Shown: positions 1-7,889 of the stretch, one piece after another
How positions within the stretch are numbered: the first letter of the stretch is position 1
How the letters are laid out: each line of letters begins with the position of its first letter
Virus record (IMG/VR): IMGVR_UViG_3300017769_000118
Coordinates: 1 to 24,921 of that record
Strand: one strand, 5' to 3'
Length of the DNA: 24,921 nucleotides
Source of the DNA: a virus
The notes under the pieces: generated by a model
Seen by the model: the letters and a program-made list of their open reading frames with translations, nothing else
Databases searched by the model: none
Told to the model about the DNA's origin: nothing
Translations under genes and position numbers: made by a program

Positions 1-64
1 AATTTCTTTTAATTTCGTAGGAATTGTAATATATTTTGTTTTATTTGTAAAAAAAGAAAAAGAT

Positions 65-475
65 ATGGCAGGTTACCATCCACCTAAAATGATTACATCA
101 AACTCTGCACCCTCAATAAGTGCTGATTTAGCATATGAAGGACATGGAAAATGTGGATGCCAAACAGTAATCTTAAGTGATAATTCTGCGGAGGGAGTAA
201 CACCTACAACAGTATGGGAAGCATCAGCACCTGCAGGACAACCTACTATTACAGGATGTACTGATTATTCTCATGTATATAAAATTGTAGCACTAGAAAA
301 TACTAAATTTAGAAATATATTTGCTACTAATATAGGTCAAGACTCTCTTAATGCTTTAGTTTTTGCAAATGGAGGGTTTAAACTTTTAGCAGGAGATGAG
401 ATTATGGCAGATTTTACTACAATAGATATTGTTAGTGGAACGCTAATGTTATACAGAGATTGTGACCAATCATAA
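65..475 (+). CDS. Small beta-rich virion-like protein (head fibre or decoration candidate)
   Basis: 136 residues. I do not recognise a named family. The C-terminal half (about residues 70-132) has a pattern seen in many small phage decoration, fibre or spike proteins: a Thr-Lys-Phe strand, then a Gly-Gly-Phe segment, then a phase ending in Ser-Gly-Thr-Leu-Met-Leu-Tyr. Cys30 and Cys32 form a CGC motif, with Cys65 and Cys133 elsewhere. There is no signal peptide or membrane segment. The start at ATG 65 follows an A-rich leader (AAAAAGAAAAAGAT) without a Shine-Dalgarno site, as for most genes here. It lies just before the packaging genes. A structural role is inferred from the fold pattern and position. 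Confidence 0.6.
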   Translation: MAGYHPPKMITSNSAPSISADLAYEGHGKCGCQTVILSDNSAEGVTPTTVWEASAPAGQPTITGCTDYSHVYKIVALENTKFRNIFATNIGQDSLNALVFANGGFKLLAGDEIMADFTTIDIVSGTLMLYRDCDQS

Positions 476-502
476 AATATAAAAATTAAAAAAATAGAAA
501 TT

Positions 503-1249
503 ATGCCTTGCGAGGAATGTGAAAATGGATTATACAAATGGGGACAAACAGGAGAGTGTCAATATGAAACTCTTGAAGATTGCCAATTAGCAAATCAAGG
601 AGAGTATTTAGAAGAAACACTTAAGCCATCATATAATCACGAAGAAGATGTTGAATATACGCTAAACTTTACCGAAGAACAAATGAAAGAACTTCATTCA
701 AATGGAGAGCTTATTGTTCATGTTGAAGATGGTGATCGAGAGATGGTAATTAAATTTACTTATGACCATGAAGAAACACGACAAGAACATGAAGAAGAAG
801 AAGAGCTTTATGCTATGTCAAGATTAAATTCTACAGCTTATGATTACGCTACAACATTAATAAAAGAAGATAAGATAGATAAAGTTTCAGATTGGAGCTT
901 TAGCTCAGAAGAAGAAAATGCTTTATTAGGTGAAGATGGCGATGATTGGGATAATTACGCTAAATGGTTTTTACTTGAGAATGAAGATGCAAACGAAGAA
1001 ACTAAAGAAAGATATAAATTTCCATTTGGAAAAGATGGTAAAATATATAGAAAAGCATTGACAGCAATTAGACAAAGAGCAGCCCAATTTAATTATGACG
1101 ATGTATTTGAAGCAGCAGGAAAGTTAATTGATATGATTGATGAAGAAAAAGCGTTAGCAATGGATTGCTCAGTTTTAACAGCATCAATGTTAGATGAAGA
1201 ACTTGACGAGTACATAAATAAAATAGCTGACTCTATAAAAAAACTATAA
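503..1249 (+). CDS. Acidic protein with N-terminal Cys motif and head-protease-associated region
   Basis: 248 residues, very acidic, with a Glu-rich run at about 89-101. The N-terminus carries four cysteines (3, 6, 19, 27) in a compact CxxC...C...C arrangement that could bind zinc. Residues 148-196 contain DDWDNYAKWFLLENED followed by YKFPFGKDGKIYRKAL, then an Arg/Ala-rich helix. This resembles the short region, usually reading (Y)KLP..(n)G.lnr.AL..A, found beside or within HK97-type head protease and related phage head proteins. No catalytic residues of a protease are visible. It overlaps the next gene by one base (TAATG), suggesting coupled translation. A head-assembly accessory role is inferred; the exact function is unknown. 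Confidence 0.7.
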   Translation: MPCEECENGLYKWGQTGECQYETLEDCQLANQGEYLEETLKPSYNHEEDVEYTLNFTEEQMKELHSNGELIVHVEDGDREMVIKFTYDHEETRQEHEEEEELYAMSRLNSTAYDYATTLIKEDKIDKVSDWSFSSEEENALLGEDGDDWDNYAKWFLLENEDANEETKERYKFPFGKDGKIYRKALTAIRQRAAQFNYDDVFEAAGKLIDMIDEEKALAMDCSVLTASMLDEELDEYINKIADSIKKL

Positions 1250-1602
1250 TGGCTGAAACATATAATGACTACCCTCAATCTGCAACTAATAATGCAAAAA
1301 GGGCGTTAAAATGGTTGGAAGAAAATGACAATCCAAATGATTGTCTAACGCCCGTAGGGTTTGCAAGAGCCAATCAGCTCAAAAACAGAGAAAATCTGAG
1401 TAGGGAAACGATTGCTCGTATGGCATCATTTAAAAGACATCAACAACATAAAGATGTGCCATATTCAGAAGGATGTGGAGGGATTGCTTGGGATTGTTGG
1501 GGAGGAACAAGTGGTATAGAATGGGCAATAAAAAAACTAAAGGAGATTGATGAGCCTGAAGGGCTTTTTGAGACGCTAATAAAAAAAATAAATAAAATAT
1601 GA
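1249..1602 (+). CDS. Small conserved phage protein with GGTSG motif (head-protease-associated family)
   Basis: 117 residues. The protein reads as one conserved block: YPQSATNNAKRALKW (8-22), TPVGFARANQL (34-44), LSRETIARMASFKRH (49-63), then GCGGIAWDCWGGTSGIEWA (75-93). I know this block as a small domain that recurs in phage genomes, often next to or fused with head maturation protease or portal-region genes; its biochemical role is not established to my knowledge. Start ATG overlaps the previous stop (TAATG), and its own stop overlaps the next start (ATGA). Recognition of the family is good, function unknown. Confidence 0.75.
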   Translation: MAETYNDYPQSATNNAKRALKWLEENDNPNDCLTPVGFARANQLKNRENLSRETIARMASFKRHQQHKDVPYSEGCGGIAWDCWGGTSGIEWAIKKLKEIDEPEGLFETLIKKINKI

Positions 1603-2003
1603 GTGAAGATAAAAGACATAAATTGAAAGAAAGCAACCTCAACAAATTAAATCCTTATAAAAGCACTACTGATAAATATTTTCCAAATGGCGGTAAAATA
1701 AATACAGAAGGCAGAAAGAAAGGAGAAAAAAATAATGTTACTGCTACAAAAATAAGCAGAAATGCTTTAACATGGGCTTTAGAAGGTCATTCAACTAAAA
1801 TAAGAATGGCACTTGATAAATTATTTGATCAAAATCCTGAAGCATATATAAATGCAGTTTCTAAACTACTTAACTATACAGTTCCAAAATTATCATCATC
1901 TGAGATAAACGATAACACGACCAAAAAAGTAAAAATAGAATTAAATGATGATGTGAGCATTGAGGAGCTAAGAGCAAAACTTGATGACATTGACAACAAC
2001 TGA
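1599..2003 (+). CDS. Probable small terminase subunit or DNA-binding protein
   Basis: 134 residues, placed directly upstream of and overlapping the large terminase gene, the usual place for the small terminase subunit that recognises phage DNA for packaging. The basic N-terminal part has a GRKKGEKNNVTATKI segment (about 37-51), matching the GRPKGxxNK opening of short phage proteins that sit before large terminases. Then come helical segments with NPEAYINAVSKLLNYTVPKL (79-98) and an acidic C-terminus. I see no unambiguous helix-turn-helix. The start overlaps the preceding stop by four bases (ATGA). Assignment rests mainly on position and on this N-terminal pattern. The helix-turn-helix protein at 15704 is an alternative small terminase. 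Confidence 0.6.
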   Translation: MSEDKRHKLKESNLNKLNPYKSTTDKYFPNGGKINTEGRKKGEKNNVTATKISRNALTWALEGHSTKIRMALDKLFDQNPEAYINAVSKLLNYTVPKLSSSEINDNTTKKVKIELNDDVSIEELRAKLDDIDNN

Positions 2004-3441
2004 TGAAACACTTAGATTTGCATTAGAAAAAAAATTATGCGAACTATCATTCTATGAGTTTTTTAAAAAGGCTTGGCATATCGTTGAACCTAGTATTGAG
2101 CTGTCTACTAATTGGCATCATAAATATCTATGTGATGCTTTACAAGAAGAAGCAGAACGAATAATAGCCAATAAACCAAAAACAAAAGATTTAGTAATTA
2201 ATATTCCCTTTCGTTCTACAAAATCTCTTTTAGTAACTGTTATGTTTCCAGTATGGAGTTGGATTAGAAATCCAAAATTTAGATTTATAACAGCATCATA
2301 TTCTGCAGAGCTTTCTATAGAACACTCAACAAGAAGTAGAGATATAATAAACTCAAGTTGGTTTAAAGACAGATGGGGAGAGTTGTTTCACATCAAAAAA
2401 GACCAAAACTTAAAATCAAGATATGAAAATAATTTTTTGGGGGTTAGAAGAGCGACATCGGTAGGAGGAACAGTTACAGGGCAGGGGGGAGATTTTTTGA
2501 TAGTAGATGACCCTGTATCTCCCCAAAATGCAGCATCAGAAATAGAAAGAGAAAATGCTAACGAGTGGTATAGAACAACATTTTACTCGAGATTGAACAA
2601 TCCATTAACGGGAATAAGAATTATTATTATGCAGAGAATACATGATAACGATTTAAGTGGGTTTTTATTGTACGATAATACAAGCAGATTAAAATATAAA
2701 CACATTTGCATACCTGCAGAATTATCAGATGATGTCAAGCCAAAAAAATTAGAAAAATATTATGATAAAAATGGATTGTTTTGGACAGATAGATTTAGCA
2801 AAACAATTTTAGATGATTATAAACAAGCATTAGGTAGTTATGGCTATGCAGGACAGCTAATGCAAACACCAACACCACTAAATTCAGGAATGATAAAAGC
2901 AGAGTGGCTAAAAATAGATAAATTTAAAATGATGGAGGTGGGTGAAAAAACAACAGTTGATTTTGTTATTGACCCTGCATATACTGCAAATGAAAAGAAT
3001 GATCCATCAGCTTTGTTAGCATATATATTTAAAGATAACAGGTGGCAGATAATAGATTGTGTAAATGTTAGAAAGGAATTTCCTGAATTGGTTAAGTTTA
3101 TACCTCAATGGGTACAAAAAAATGGATATTCTAACAGAAGTAGAATATATGTAGAGCCAAAGGCATCAGGAAAGTCAATAGTGCAAACACTACAAAAAGA
3201 AACAGGACTAAATGTCAGAGAGGACAAGCCACCATCAAAAGATAAGGTAGCTAGAGTGCAAGATATATCTGCCTCTTTAGAATCGGGCAGAGTAAGTTTA
3301 CTGCAAGGAAAATGGAACGAAGAATTTATACAGCAATTAGTAAAATTTCCATCTGCAAAACATGATGATATGGTGGATTGCTTAGTAATGGCAATAAATA
3401 AAAATATGTGGAATAGTGCAAAAGTAGTTTACTTTTCGTGA
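1984..3441 (+). CDS. terL: Terminase large subunit (packaging ATPase and nuclease)
   Basis: 485 residues. This is the motor that pumps phage DNA into the procapsid and cuts concatemers. The N-terminal ATPase shows a Walker A-like NIPFRSTKS (73-81), which lacks the usual Gly of GKS/T, as in other phage terminases with a PPRxxKS-type loop. Walker B is FLIVDDP (171-177), and MQRIHDNDL (216-224) fits the coupling region. The RNase H-like nuclease part shows VIDPAYTA (328-335), YVEP with Glu391 (389-392) and HDDMVD (460-465), supplying the acidic metal ligands. A TTG lies at 1981, but ATG 1984 is the better start; it overlaps the preceding gene by 20 bases. Length and domain order are normal for the family. 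Confidence 0.96.
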   Translation: MTLTTTDETLRFALEKKLCELSFYEFFKKAWHIVEPSIELSTNWHHKYLCDALQEEAERIIANKPKTKDLVINIPFRSTKSLLVTVMFPVWSWIRNPKFRFITASYSAELSIEHSTRSRDIINSSWFKDRWGELFHIKKDQNLKSRYENNFLGVRRATSVGGTVTGQGGDFLIVDDPVSPQNAASEIERENANEWYRTTFYSRLNNPLTGIRIIIMQRIHDNDLSGFLLYDNTSRLKYKHICIPAELSDDVKPKKLEKYYDKNGLFWTDRFSKTILDDYKQALGSYGYAGQLMQTPTPLNSGMIKAEWLKIDKFKMMEVGEKTTVDFVIDPAYTANEKNDPSALLAYIFKDNRWQIIDCVNVRKEFPELVKFIPQWVQKNGYSNRSRIYVEPKASGKSIVQTLQKETGLNVREDKPPSKDKVARVQDISASLESGRVSLLQGKWNEEFIQQLVKFPSAKHDDMVDCLVMAINKNMWNSAKVVYFS

Positions 3442-3478
3442 TTTCTAAAAACTTCTAGTGTAATATAAAAAAAATTGA

Positions 3479-3486
3479 TATAATTG
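3479..3486 (+). promoter_or_regulatory. Imperfect -7 box (TATAATTG)
   Basis: TATAATTG differs at one position from the Bacteroidota -7 consensus TAnnTTTG. It lies in the 66-base gap after the large terminase and 21 bases before ATG 3508. No -33 TTTG is seen at the expected distance. The sequence is A+T rich, so this may be chance. Confidence 0.25.
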
Positions 3487-3507
3487 CGAAATAATAAGAA
3501 AATCTTT

Positions 3508-3936
3508 ATGAAACTTCATAGTCTTAACAAATATCACGAAGATATACTTAAAAAGTATATTAGTTTTGTCCAAAAGACTGTATATTCAGCTACAGAAGAT
3601 TACACTTCTGAAAAATTCTTTGATTTTAACGAAGTATTAGAAAATATTATAGATTTTACTAATGCTTTTAATAAATTAGTAAAAACAGGTGATAGAAGGA
3701 CAGAATGGGCTTACATGACACCTAATTTAATACTATATTCTTGTATTGGGTTTTTATCAGGAATAAAAACTAAAGAAAATGGTCAGATGATGGAAAGACT
3801 AGCAGAAGAATTATTTGAAACTACAGTAGATGTTATAGGAGAGACTACTGATATACTAGAGGATATAAATATCAAAGAAGAGATGCAAAAAAACATACTA
3901 ACTAACTTAAAAAAAATAAATGAGCATAACAATTAA
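3508..3936 (+). CDS. Unknown helical protein between terminase and tail genes
   Basis: 142 residues from ATG 3508. A TTG at 3484 would add eight residues (RNNKKIF-like) but overlaps the possible promoter box, so ATG is preferred. The protein appears all-helical: KYHEDILKKYISFVQKT near the start, a long amphipathic middle with FNEVLENIIDFTNAFNKL, and an acidic helix ELFETTVDVIGETTDILEDI near the end. There are no cysteine clusters, signal peptide or membrane segment. I do not recognise a family. It follows the terminase after a 66-base gap and overlaps the next gene by 17 bases, so it is probably co-transcribed with the tail genes. No function can be assigned. Confidence 0.75.
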   Translation: MKLHSLNKYHEDILKKYISFVQKTVYSATEDYTSEKFFDFNEVLENIIDFTNAFNKLVKTGDRRTEWAYMTPNLILYSCIGFLSGIKTKENGQMMERLAEELFETTVDVIGETTDILEDINIKEEMQKNILTNLKKINEHNN

Positions 3937-4630
3937 TATTAAAAGTCAAAATTTTGATAGAGATGTTGTCATTCCAATAGAATGGAAAGACATAACTGTA
4001 AAGTATTGGGGTGAACTAGCAACTATTATTAAGAAGCATTACACAAATGCTACTGAAGAAGATAAAAGCAAAGAAGAAAACAAACACGCCTTGCTTAAAT
4101 CACCATTAATGCAAGACTTTAATAAAGATGTAAAACTTACAGATACGCAAACTCTAAAAATGAATGCTGATATTTTTAGTTATATTTCAGGATTGACAAA
4201 AGAAGAAACAACTTTAGTAGATGTAAAACAAATAAACAAAGTTTTATCTTTAATAAACAAATTAACTGAAGAATATAAACCAAAAGGAACAAGGTCTTTT
4301 GAATTTGAAGGAGAAACATATTTCTTTCCATCAGAATTTTTTAAAAAGAATACATATGGAGACTATATTGAAGCTACTCAATTAGATATGTATATTAAAG
4401 ACATGGAAAATGGAAGATTTGATATATTACCTCAACAGATGGCAATATTATGTAGAAAAATTGATGAGGAGTATGATGATGATAAAATAGCCGAAAAGGC
4501 AGATAAATTTAAAGAACTTACAATGGACATCATTTGGGAGTTCAGTTTTTTTTTGACTCAGCAAACAGTAAAATTAGCAAAACTTTCCCCTTCGTATTTG
4601 GAGAAACAACAACAAGTACAGGAACTGTGA
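3920..4630 (+). CDS. Tail assembly chaperone-like protein, frame-0 product (gpG-like)
   Basis: 236 residues, acidic and mostly helical after an N-terminal beta segment (MSITINIKSQNFDRDVVIPIEW). A short beta pair occurs at about 123-137 (RSFEFEGETYFFPSEF). Near the 3' end, codons agt ttt ttt ttg contain nine T bases (4546-4554), including T TTT TTT and T TTT TTG slippery heptamers in frame. A second reading frame, shifted by -1, is open across this site and continues to 4857. In many siphophages the tail chaperone gene ends in just this way, producing a short form and a frameshifted long form (G and GT of lambda). Here the long form would have about 312 residues. The functional call is inferred from this architecture and from tail context, not from recognised sequence motifs. 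Confidence 0.65.
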   Translation: MSITINIKSQNFDRDVVIPIEWKDITVKYWGELATIIKKHYTNATEEDKSKEENKHALLKSPLMQDFNKDVKLTDTQTLKMNADIFSYISGLTKEETTLVDVKQINKVLSLINKLTEEYKPKGTRSFEFEGETYFFPSEFFKKNTYGDYIEATQLDMYIKDMENGRFDILPQQMAILCRKIDEEYDDDKIAEKADKFKELTMDIIWEFSFFLTQQTVKLAKLSPSYLEKQQQVQEL

Positions 4631-4857
4631 ATACAAAAGGATTATATAGAACCTATATAAAGCCATTTGGATGGCTTAATAGTCTTTATCTATTGGCAGA
4701 GAAGCAAGTGTTCAATATTGAAGGTAAAAACGCTATAGATAGCGTAAGAGACACAAATCTTTATCATGTCATGACGTATTTAAGTTGGATTACAGCAAAA
4801 AATACTTATGACAATAAAGTACAAGAAAAAATAAACAACCCTAACAAAGTAATGTAA
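4534..4857 (+). CDS. -1 frame extension of the tail chaperone (GT-like C-terminal part)
   Basis: Frame open from TTG 4534 to the stop at 4857. No ATG occurs near its beginning. Two ways of expressing it are visible. First, a -1 slip at the T9 run would join residue 211 of the upstream protein to about 101 residues encoded from 4552 onward (FDSANSKISK...). Second, GTG at 4627 overlaps the upstream TGA as GTGA, which would give a free 76-residue protein by coupled reinitiation. The part after 4627 reads as real protein, with KPFGWLNSLYLLAEK and HVMTYLSWITAKNTYD; an FGW..slY.LA block followed by a helix is familiar from small phage tail-region proteins. It ends with TAATG overlapping the next gene. 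Confidence 0.7.
   Translation: MGVQFFFDSANSKISKTFPFVFGETTTSTGTVNTKGLYRTYIKPFGWLNSLYLLAEKQVFNIEGKNAIDSVRDTNLYHVMTYLSWITAKNTYDNKVQEKINNPNKVM
4546..4555 (+). other. Slippery site for probable -1 ribosomal frameshift
   Basis: Nine T bases followed by G, read in frame 0 as agt ttt ttt ttg. Both T TTT TTT (4546-4552) and T TTT TTG (4549-4555) fit the X XXY YYZ rule for tandem -1 slippage. The -1 frame is open from upstream of the site to 4857. I did not find an obvious stable hairpin just downstream; phage sites do not always need one. A miscalled homopolymer (T10 in reality) would mimic this pattern, because one extra T fuses the two frames. Confidence 0.6.
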
Positions 4858-6077
4858 TGGCAATAGTAAGATTAACAGATATAGTAAAAACAATGAAGGA
4901 TAAATGGGTTTATGGTGATAAATTCTTTGGGTATACAGAAGAGTTTAACGATAATCACAATACACAATATCCTTCATTACTTATAACACCTCCTGATTCG
5001 TTATATCCTGAAGTAACACCTAGAAACGGATGGGAAGAATATTCTTTTGAGGTGTATTTTTCAGATTTATACAACAGAACAGAACAAGCTAACGAAACAA
5101 TAGATCAAAGGTGGGACAATTTACAGGATTTAGCAAATGAATGGTTAGATATGTTTTTAAAGTCATATATGGGAGAGCAAGAGGGCAAAACAACTATATC
5201 TTATCTTACAGATGGTACTTTAACATTAGAAAGAAATAAAGATGTTGCTAATGATCAATTACTGCAAATAAAAATGAATTTCGGATGGAAAATATTTAGT
5301 AAGTGCTTTACTCCTGTATCTAACTATCCAAATGAAATAGCAGACTTGAAGATATGGCTATCTGCAGATAGTAATGTTACATTTAGCATTCCAACAAAGA
5401 GGGTTAGTGCTTGGGGAGATAGGTCAGGAAATAATAATAATGTAGCTCAAGCTACTAGCGACAGCCAACCTTTAAGATATACTTTTAAAGGAGGGTCTGA
5501 CGTAAGGAATGTTGGAGATTTAGATGGTAAAACACGATTTGTATTTAATGAAACTAAAAATCAAAACCTTAAAAGCACCACTCCTGCTAATAATCCATTG
5601 ACATCGGGAGACTTTACTATTTTTATAGCATCTAATTACAAAACAAACGTAGACACAGATCAGGAATCAATTTTTGCTCTTGAACCTGCAGGAGCAGGAC
5701 TAGGACAGATACAATTAGGACAAAAAGATGCAACAGACTTTAAAGCTCAAGTGTCAGATGGAACGACAGATTTATCAGCAAATGTAGCTATAGCCTCAAT
5801 TTCAGAAACCGAAGATAATATTATGTCATATAAATTAAATGCAGACACTATGACTCTATACTTAAATGGAAGGGCGGGAACACCAGTTACTGAGGCTGGT
5901 TTTAACGCTACATCAAAATTTGTCTTTGGTAATTGGTATATTGGAGGTCTGCCTACAATAGCAACAAGTTTTTTTGATGGCTCAGTAGCAGAGGTGATTG
6001 TTTATGATAGAGCATTAAGCGATGCAGAAAGAAATAAAGTAGAAGATTATTTAAACAAAAAATATAGAATATATTAA
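4857..6077 (+). CDS. Tail protein with C-terminal LamG-like (concanavalin-type) domain
   Basis: 406 residues in two parts. Residues 1-150 form a compact alpha/beta unit with QYPSLLITPPDSLYPE (37-52), EEYSFEVYFSDLYNR (60-74), QRWDNLQDLANEWLD (84-98) and closing strands LQIKMNFGWKIF (136-147). I know similar N-terminal units in flavobacterial phage tail regions, and the size and strand-helix order would suit a tail-terminator-like protein, though that is inference. Residues 160-406 look like a LamG or Laminin_G_3 jelly roll: IADLKIWLSADSNV, WGDRSGNNNNVAQA (186-199), YLNGRAG, and the typical ending VAEVIVYDRALSDAERNKVE (378-397). Such domains bind glycans. It starts by TAATG overlap. Host-surface recognition at the tail is plausible. 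Confidence 0.75.
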   Translation: MAIVRLTDIVKTMKDKWVYGDKFFGYTEEFNDNHNTQYPSLLITPPDSLYPEVTPRNGWEEYSFEVYFSDLYNRTEQANETIDQRWDNLQDLANEWLDMFLKSYMGEQEGKTTISYLTDGTLTLERNKDVANDQLLQIKMNFGWKIFSKCFTPVSNYPNEIADLKIWLSADSNVTFSIPTKRVSAWGDRSGNNNNVAQATSDSQPLRYTFKGGSDVRNVGDLDGKTRFVFNETKNQNLKSTTPANNPLTSGDFTIFIASNYKTNVDTDQESIFALEPAGAGLGQIQLGQKDATDFKAQVSDGTTDLSANVAIASISETEDNIMSYKLNADTMTLYLNGRAGTPVTEAGFNATSKFVFGNWYIGGLPTIATSFFDGSVAEVIVYDRALSDAERNKVEDYLNKKYRIY

Positions 6078-6080
6078 GAT

Positions 6081-7886
6081 ATGGCATTAAATGGAACAGT
6101 AAGTTGGGGAAAACAACCAAAATGGGGAGTAGGGGAAGCAATGTATACGCAGCAAACGCTTAACACTAATAATTTTTTAGTTTCGGCATCTATGCCTATG
6201 GTATATCAGGTTGTATGGTCAGGATCATCGGGAGGAGTAACTATAACAGATCAATTTATTCCTGTAAATGCAGGTGATTTAATAAATACTGTATTTATTA
6301 TAGAAGTAACAACAGATTATTCAGGTACTGGTGGCTCTACAGCATATGGTGGGTGGCAAGAGATAGCTAGAATAAAGAAAAGCAGAGATTTACCAGTAAG
6401 TAACATTGTAACAGGTACAGTACCTCAACAGCAAACATTTACTATAGACGTGTCAAGAATAATACAGGATCAACTGTCTTACTCATTATGTCCTGCAGGA
6501 AAGGGAAGTTGGCAGACTGTAGAATATGGAGGTATGAATGGAGGTGAGGACAAGCAAGATACTGTAATAGCAGCAGTTAGTCCATATATAGTAAAAATGA
6601 ATGGCAGCTATAGAGCAGTTTCAGTTCGTTGTGTATTTGAGGAGTTAAATGCTACTGGTGGTATAGAAACATCTACTAATACTTTATCATCAGCAAATTA
6701 CGTGGCGGCTGTAAATTCTGTTGTGGGGGTAGATGAAATGCCTTACTATTACTTTATGAGAGCAATAAATGAGGCCAGTCCTGCAAATCAATATCCTAAA
6801 TTAGCTATGACGAACTGTCCAAATTATAGTATTCAACCTAATGGAATACCATCTCTTAAAAAATCAGTATCATCAACAGACAGGTCAGAGTTTTTACAAT
6901 TCTATGTGAAAAATACTTATCCTTCAGCGTCACCATCTTCAAGATATAGGCTATATGAAGTATATGGTCAGACATACAATAAAGATGGAACAACTGGCTT
7001 AGATTTTGTTTTAGGTTCTCAATGGGAAAACAAATTAGGAACTACAGATATTTATTCTGACATATCTCATGATTTTAATTTGTATGCTGCTAATGAATTT
7101 GAGCAAATACAAAACTCTATGACTGTTCAAAATGTAGCTCCTTCATACATAAACAGTCATGCTTACCAACCGCAAACAACAAACTATCCGTACGCAACAC
7201 CAGTAACACCTATAACTGCTAATACAGGATGGTATGGTGTTCATATTAGAGGTATTTATAACTCAGCACCTGCAGTACAAGTAAACCATTCAGCTACTTT
7301 TTGGTACAAAATAGATGATTTAGAGCAAAAAGGGCCTTATAAGCAAGTAAGGTTTCATTGGTTAAACAGAGTGGGAGGTATAGATTCATATACCGCCAAA
7401 GGTAATGTAACAGAAGGCTTAAGCGTTAATAAAACTTTAATGCAAAATGCCTTACCTGACAGAAGATATTTTCAAAAAGACATGAACGATATAGGAGAAT
7501 ATTATGACGACTCTATGAGAGGATATAATACCTATAAAGGAGGTAATCAAGTAAGAACAATGAGTGCGGCAAACAATAAAAGTGTTTATACTGAGCCTTT
7601 ACCATATCTTGAGGCTAAATGGCTAGAAGAATTATTTACTTCTCCTAATGTATGGGTTGAAGTTTATGCTCAGACATCAGAGGGTCAGGAATTTGAACAT
7701 GATGCTCCTTTTCACCTGTCAGGCCTTAATGATCAAGTAAGACCTAATGCCGATGGGCTTCGTTCTATATACACTCCAGTAATAATAACTAATACTGAGG
7801 TTACTTCAGTAAATCAAGAAGAAGGATTGACAATGTTTAATATAGAATACTCTGAATCTCAAGAAATACAAACACAAAGAAATTAA
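6081..7886 (+). CDS. Large tail structural protein
   Basis: 601 residues, beta-rich, with many aromatic and Gly/Ser/Thr residues and no membrane segment. I do not recognise an enzymatic motif. Around 421-440 it has KQVRFHWLNRVGGIDSYTAK, a (W/F)LN.xGG.D.Y signature that recurs in large structural proteins of Bacteroidota phages. The C-terminal part has YLEAKWLEELFTSPNVWVEV and ends in strands (PVIITNTEV, GLTMFNIEYSES). It begins three bases after the LamG protein and ends three bases before the next gene, so the three are surely co-translated. Its size, composition and position between chaperone and tape measure point to a tail-tip or fibre component. The start context (6073-6091) is shared exactly with the tape measure gene. 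Confidence 0.75.
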   Translation: MALNGTVSWGKQPKWGVGEAMYTQQTLNTNNFLVSASMPMVYQVVWSGSSGGVTITDQFIPVNAGDLINTVFIIEVTTDYSGTGGSTAYGGWQEIARIKKSRDLPVSNIVTGTVPQQQTFTIDVSRIIQDQLSYSLCPAGKGSWQTVEYGGMNGGEDKQDTVIAAVSPYIVKMNGSYRAVSVRCVFEELNATGGIETSTNTLSSANYVAAVNSVVGVDEMPYYYFMRAINEASPANQYPKLAMTNCPNYSIQPNGIPSLKKSVSSTDRSEFLQFYVKNTYPSASPSSRYRLYEVYGQTYNKDGTTGLDFVLGSQWENKLGTTDIYSDISHDFNLYAANEFEQIQNSMTVQNVAPSYINSHAYQPQTTNYPYATPVTPITANTGWYGVHIRGIYNSAPAVQVNHSATFWYKIDDLEQKGPYKQVRFHWLNRVGGIDSYTAKGNVTEGLSVNKTLMQNALPDRRYFQKDMNDIGEYYDDSMRGYNTYKGGNQVRTMSAANNKSVYTEPLPYLEAKWLEELFTSPNVWVEVYAQTSEGQEFEHDAPFHLSGLNDQVRPNADGLRSIYTPVIITNTEVTSVNQEEGLTMFNIEYSESQEIQTQRN

Positions 7887-7889
7887 ATT

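Noticed and set aside
30-47. Promoter-like TATATTTTG and TTATTTG before the first gene
   Set aside because: Neither fits TAnnTTTG exactly, and the window edge hides the upstream -33 region.
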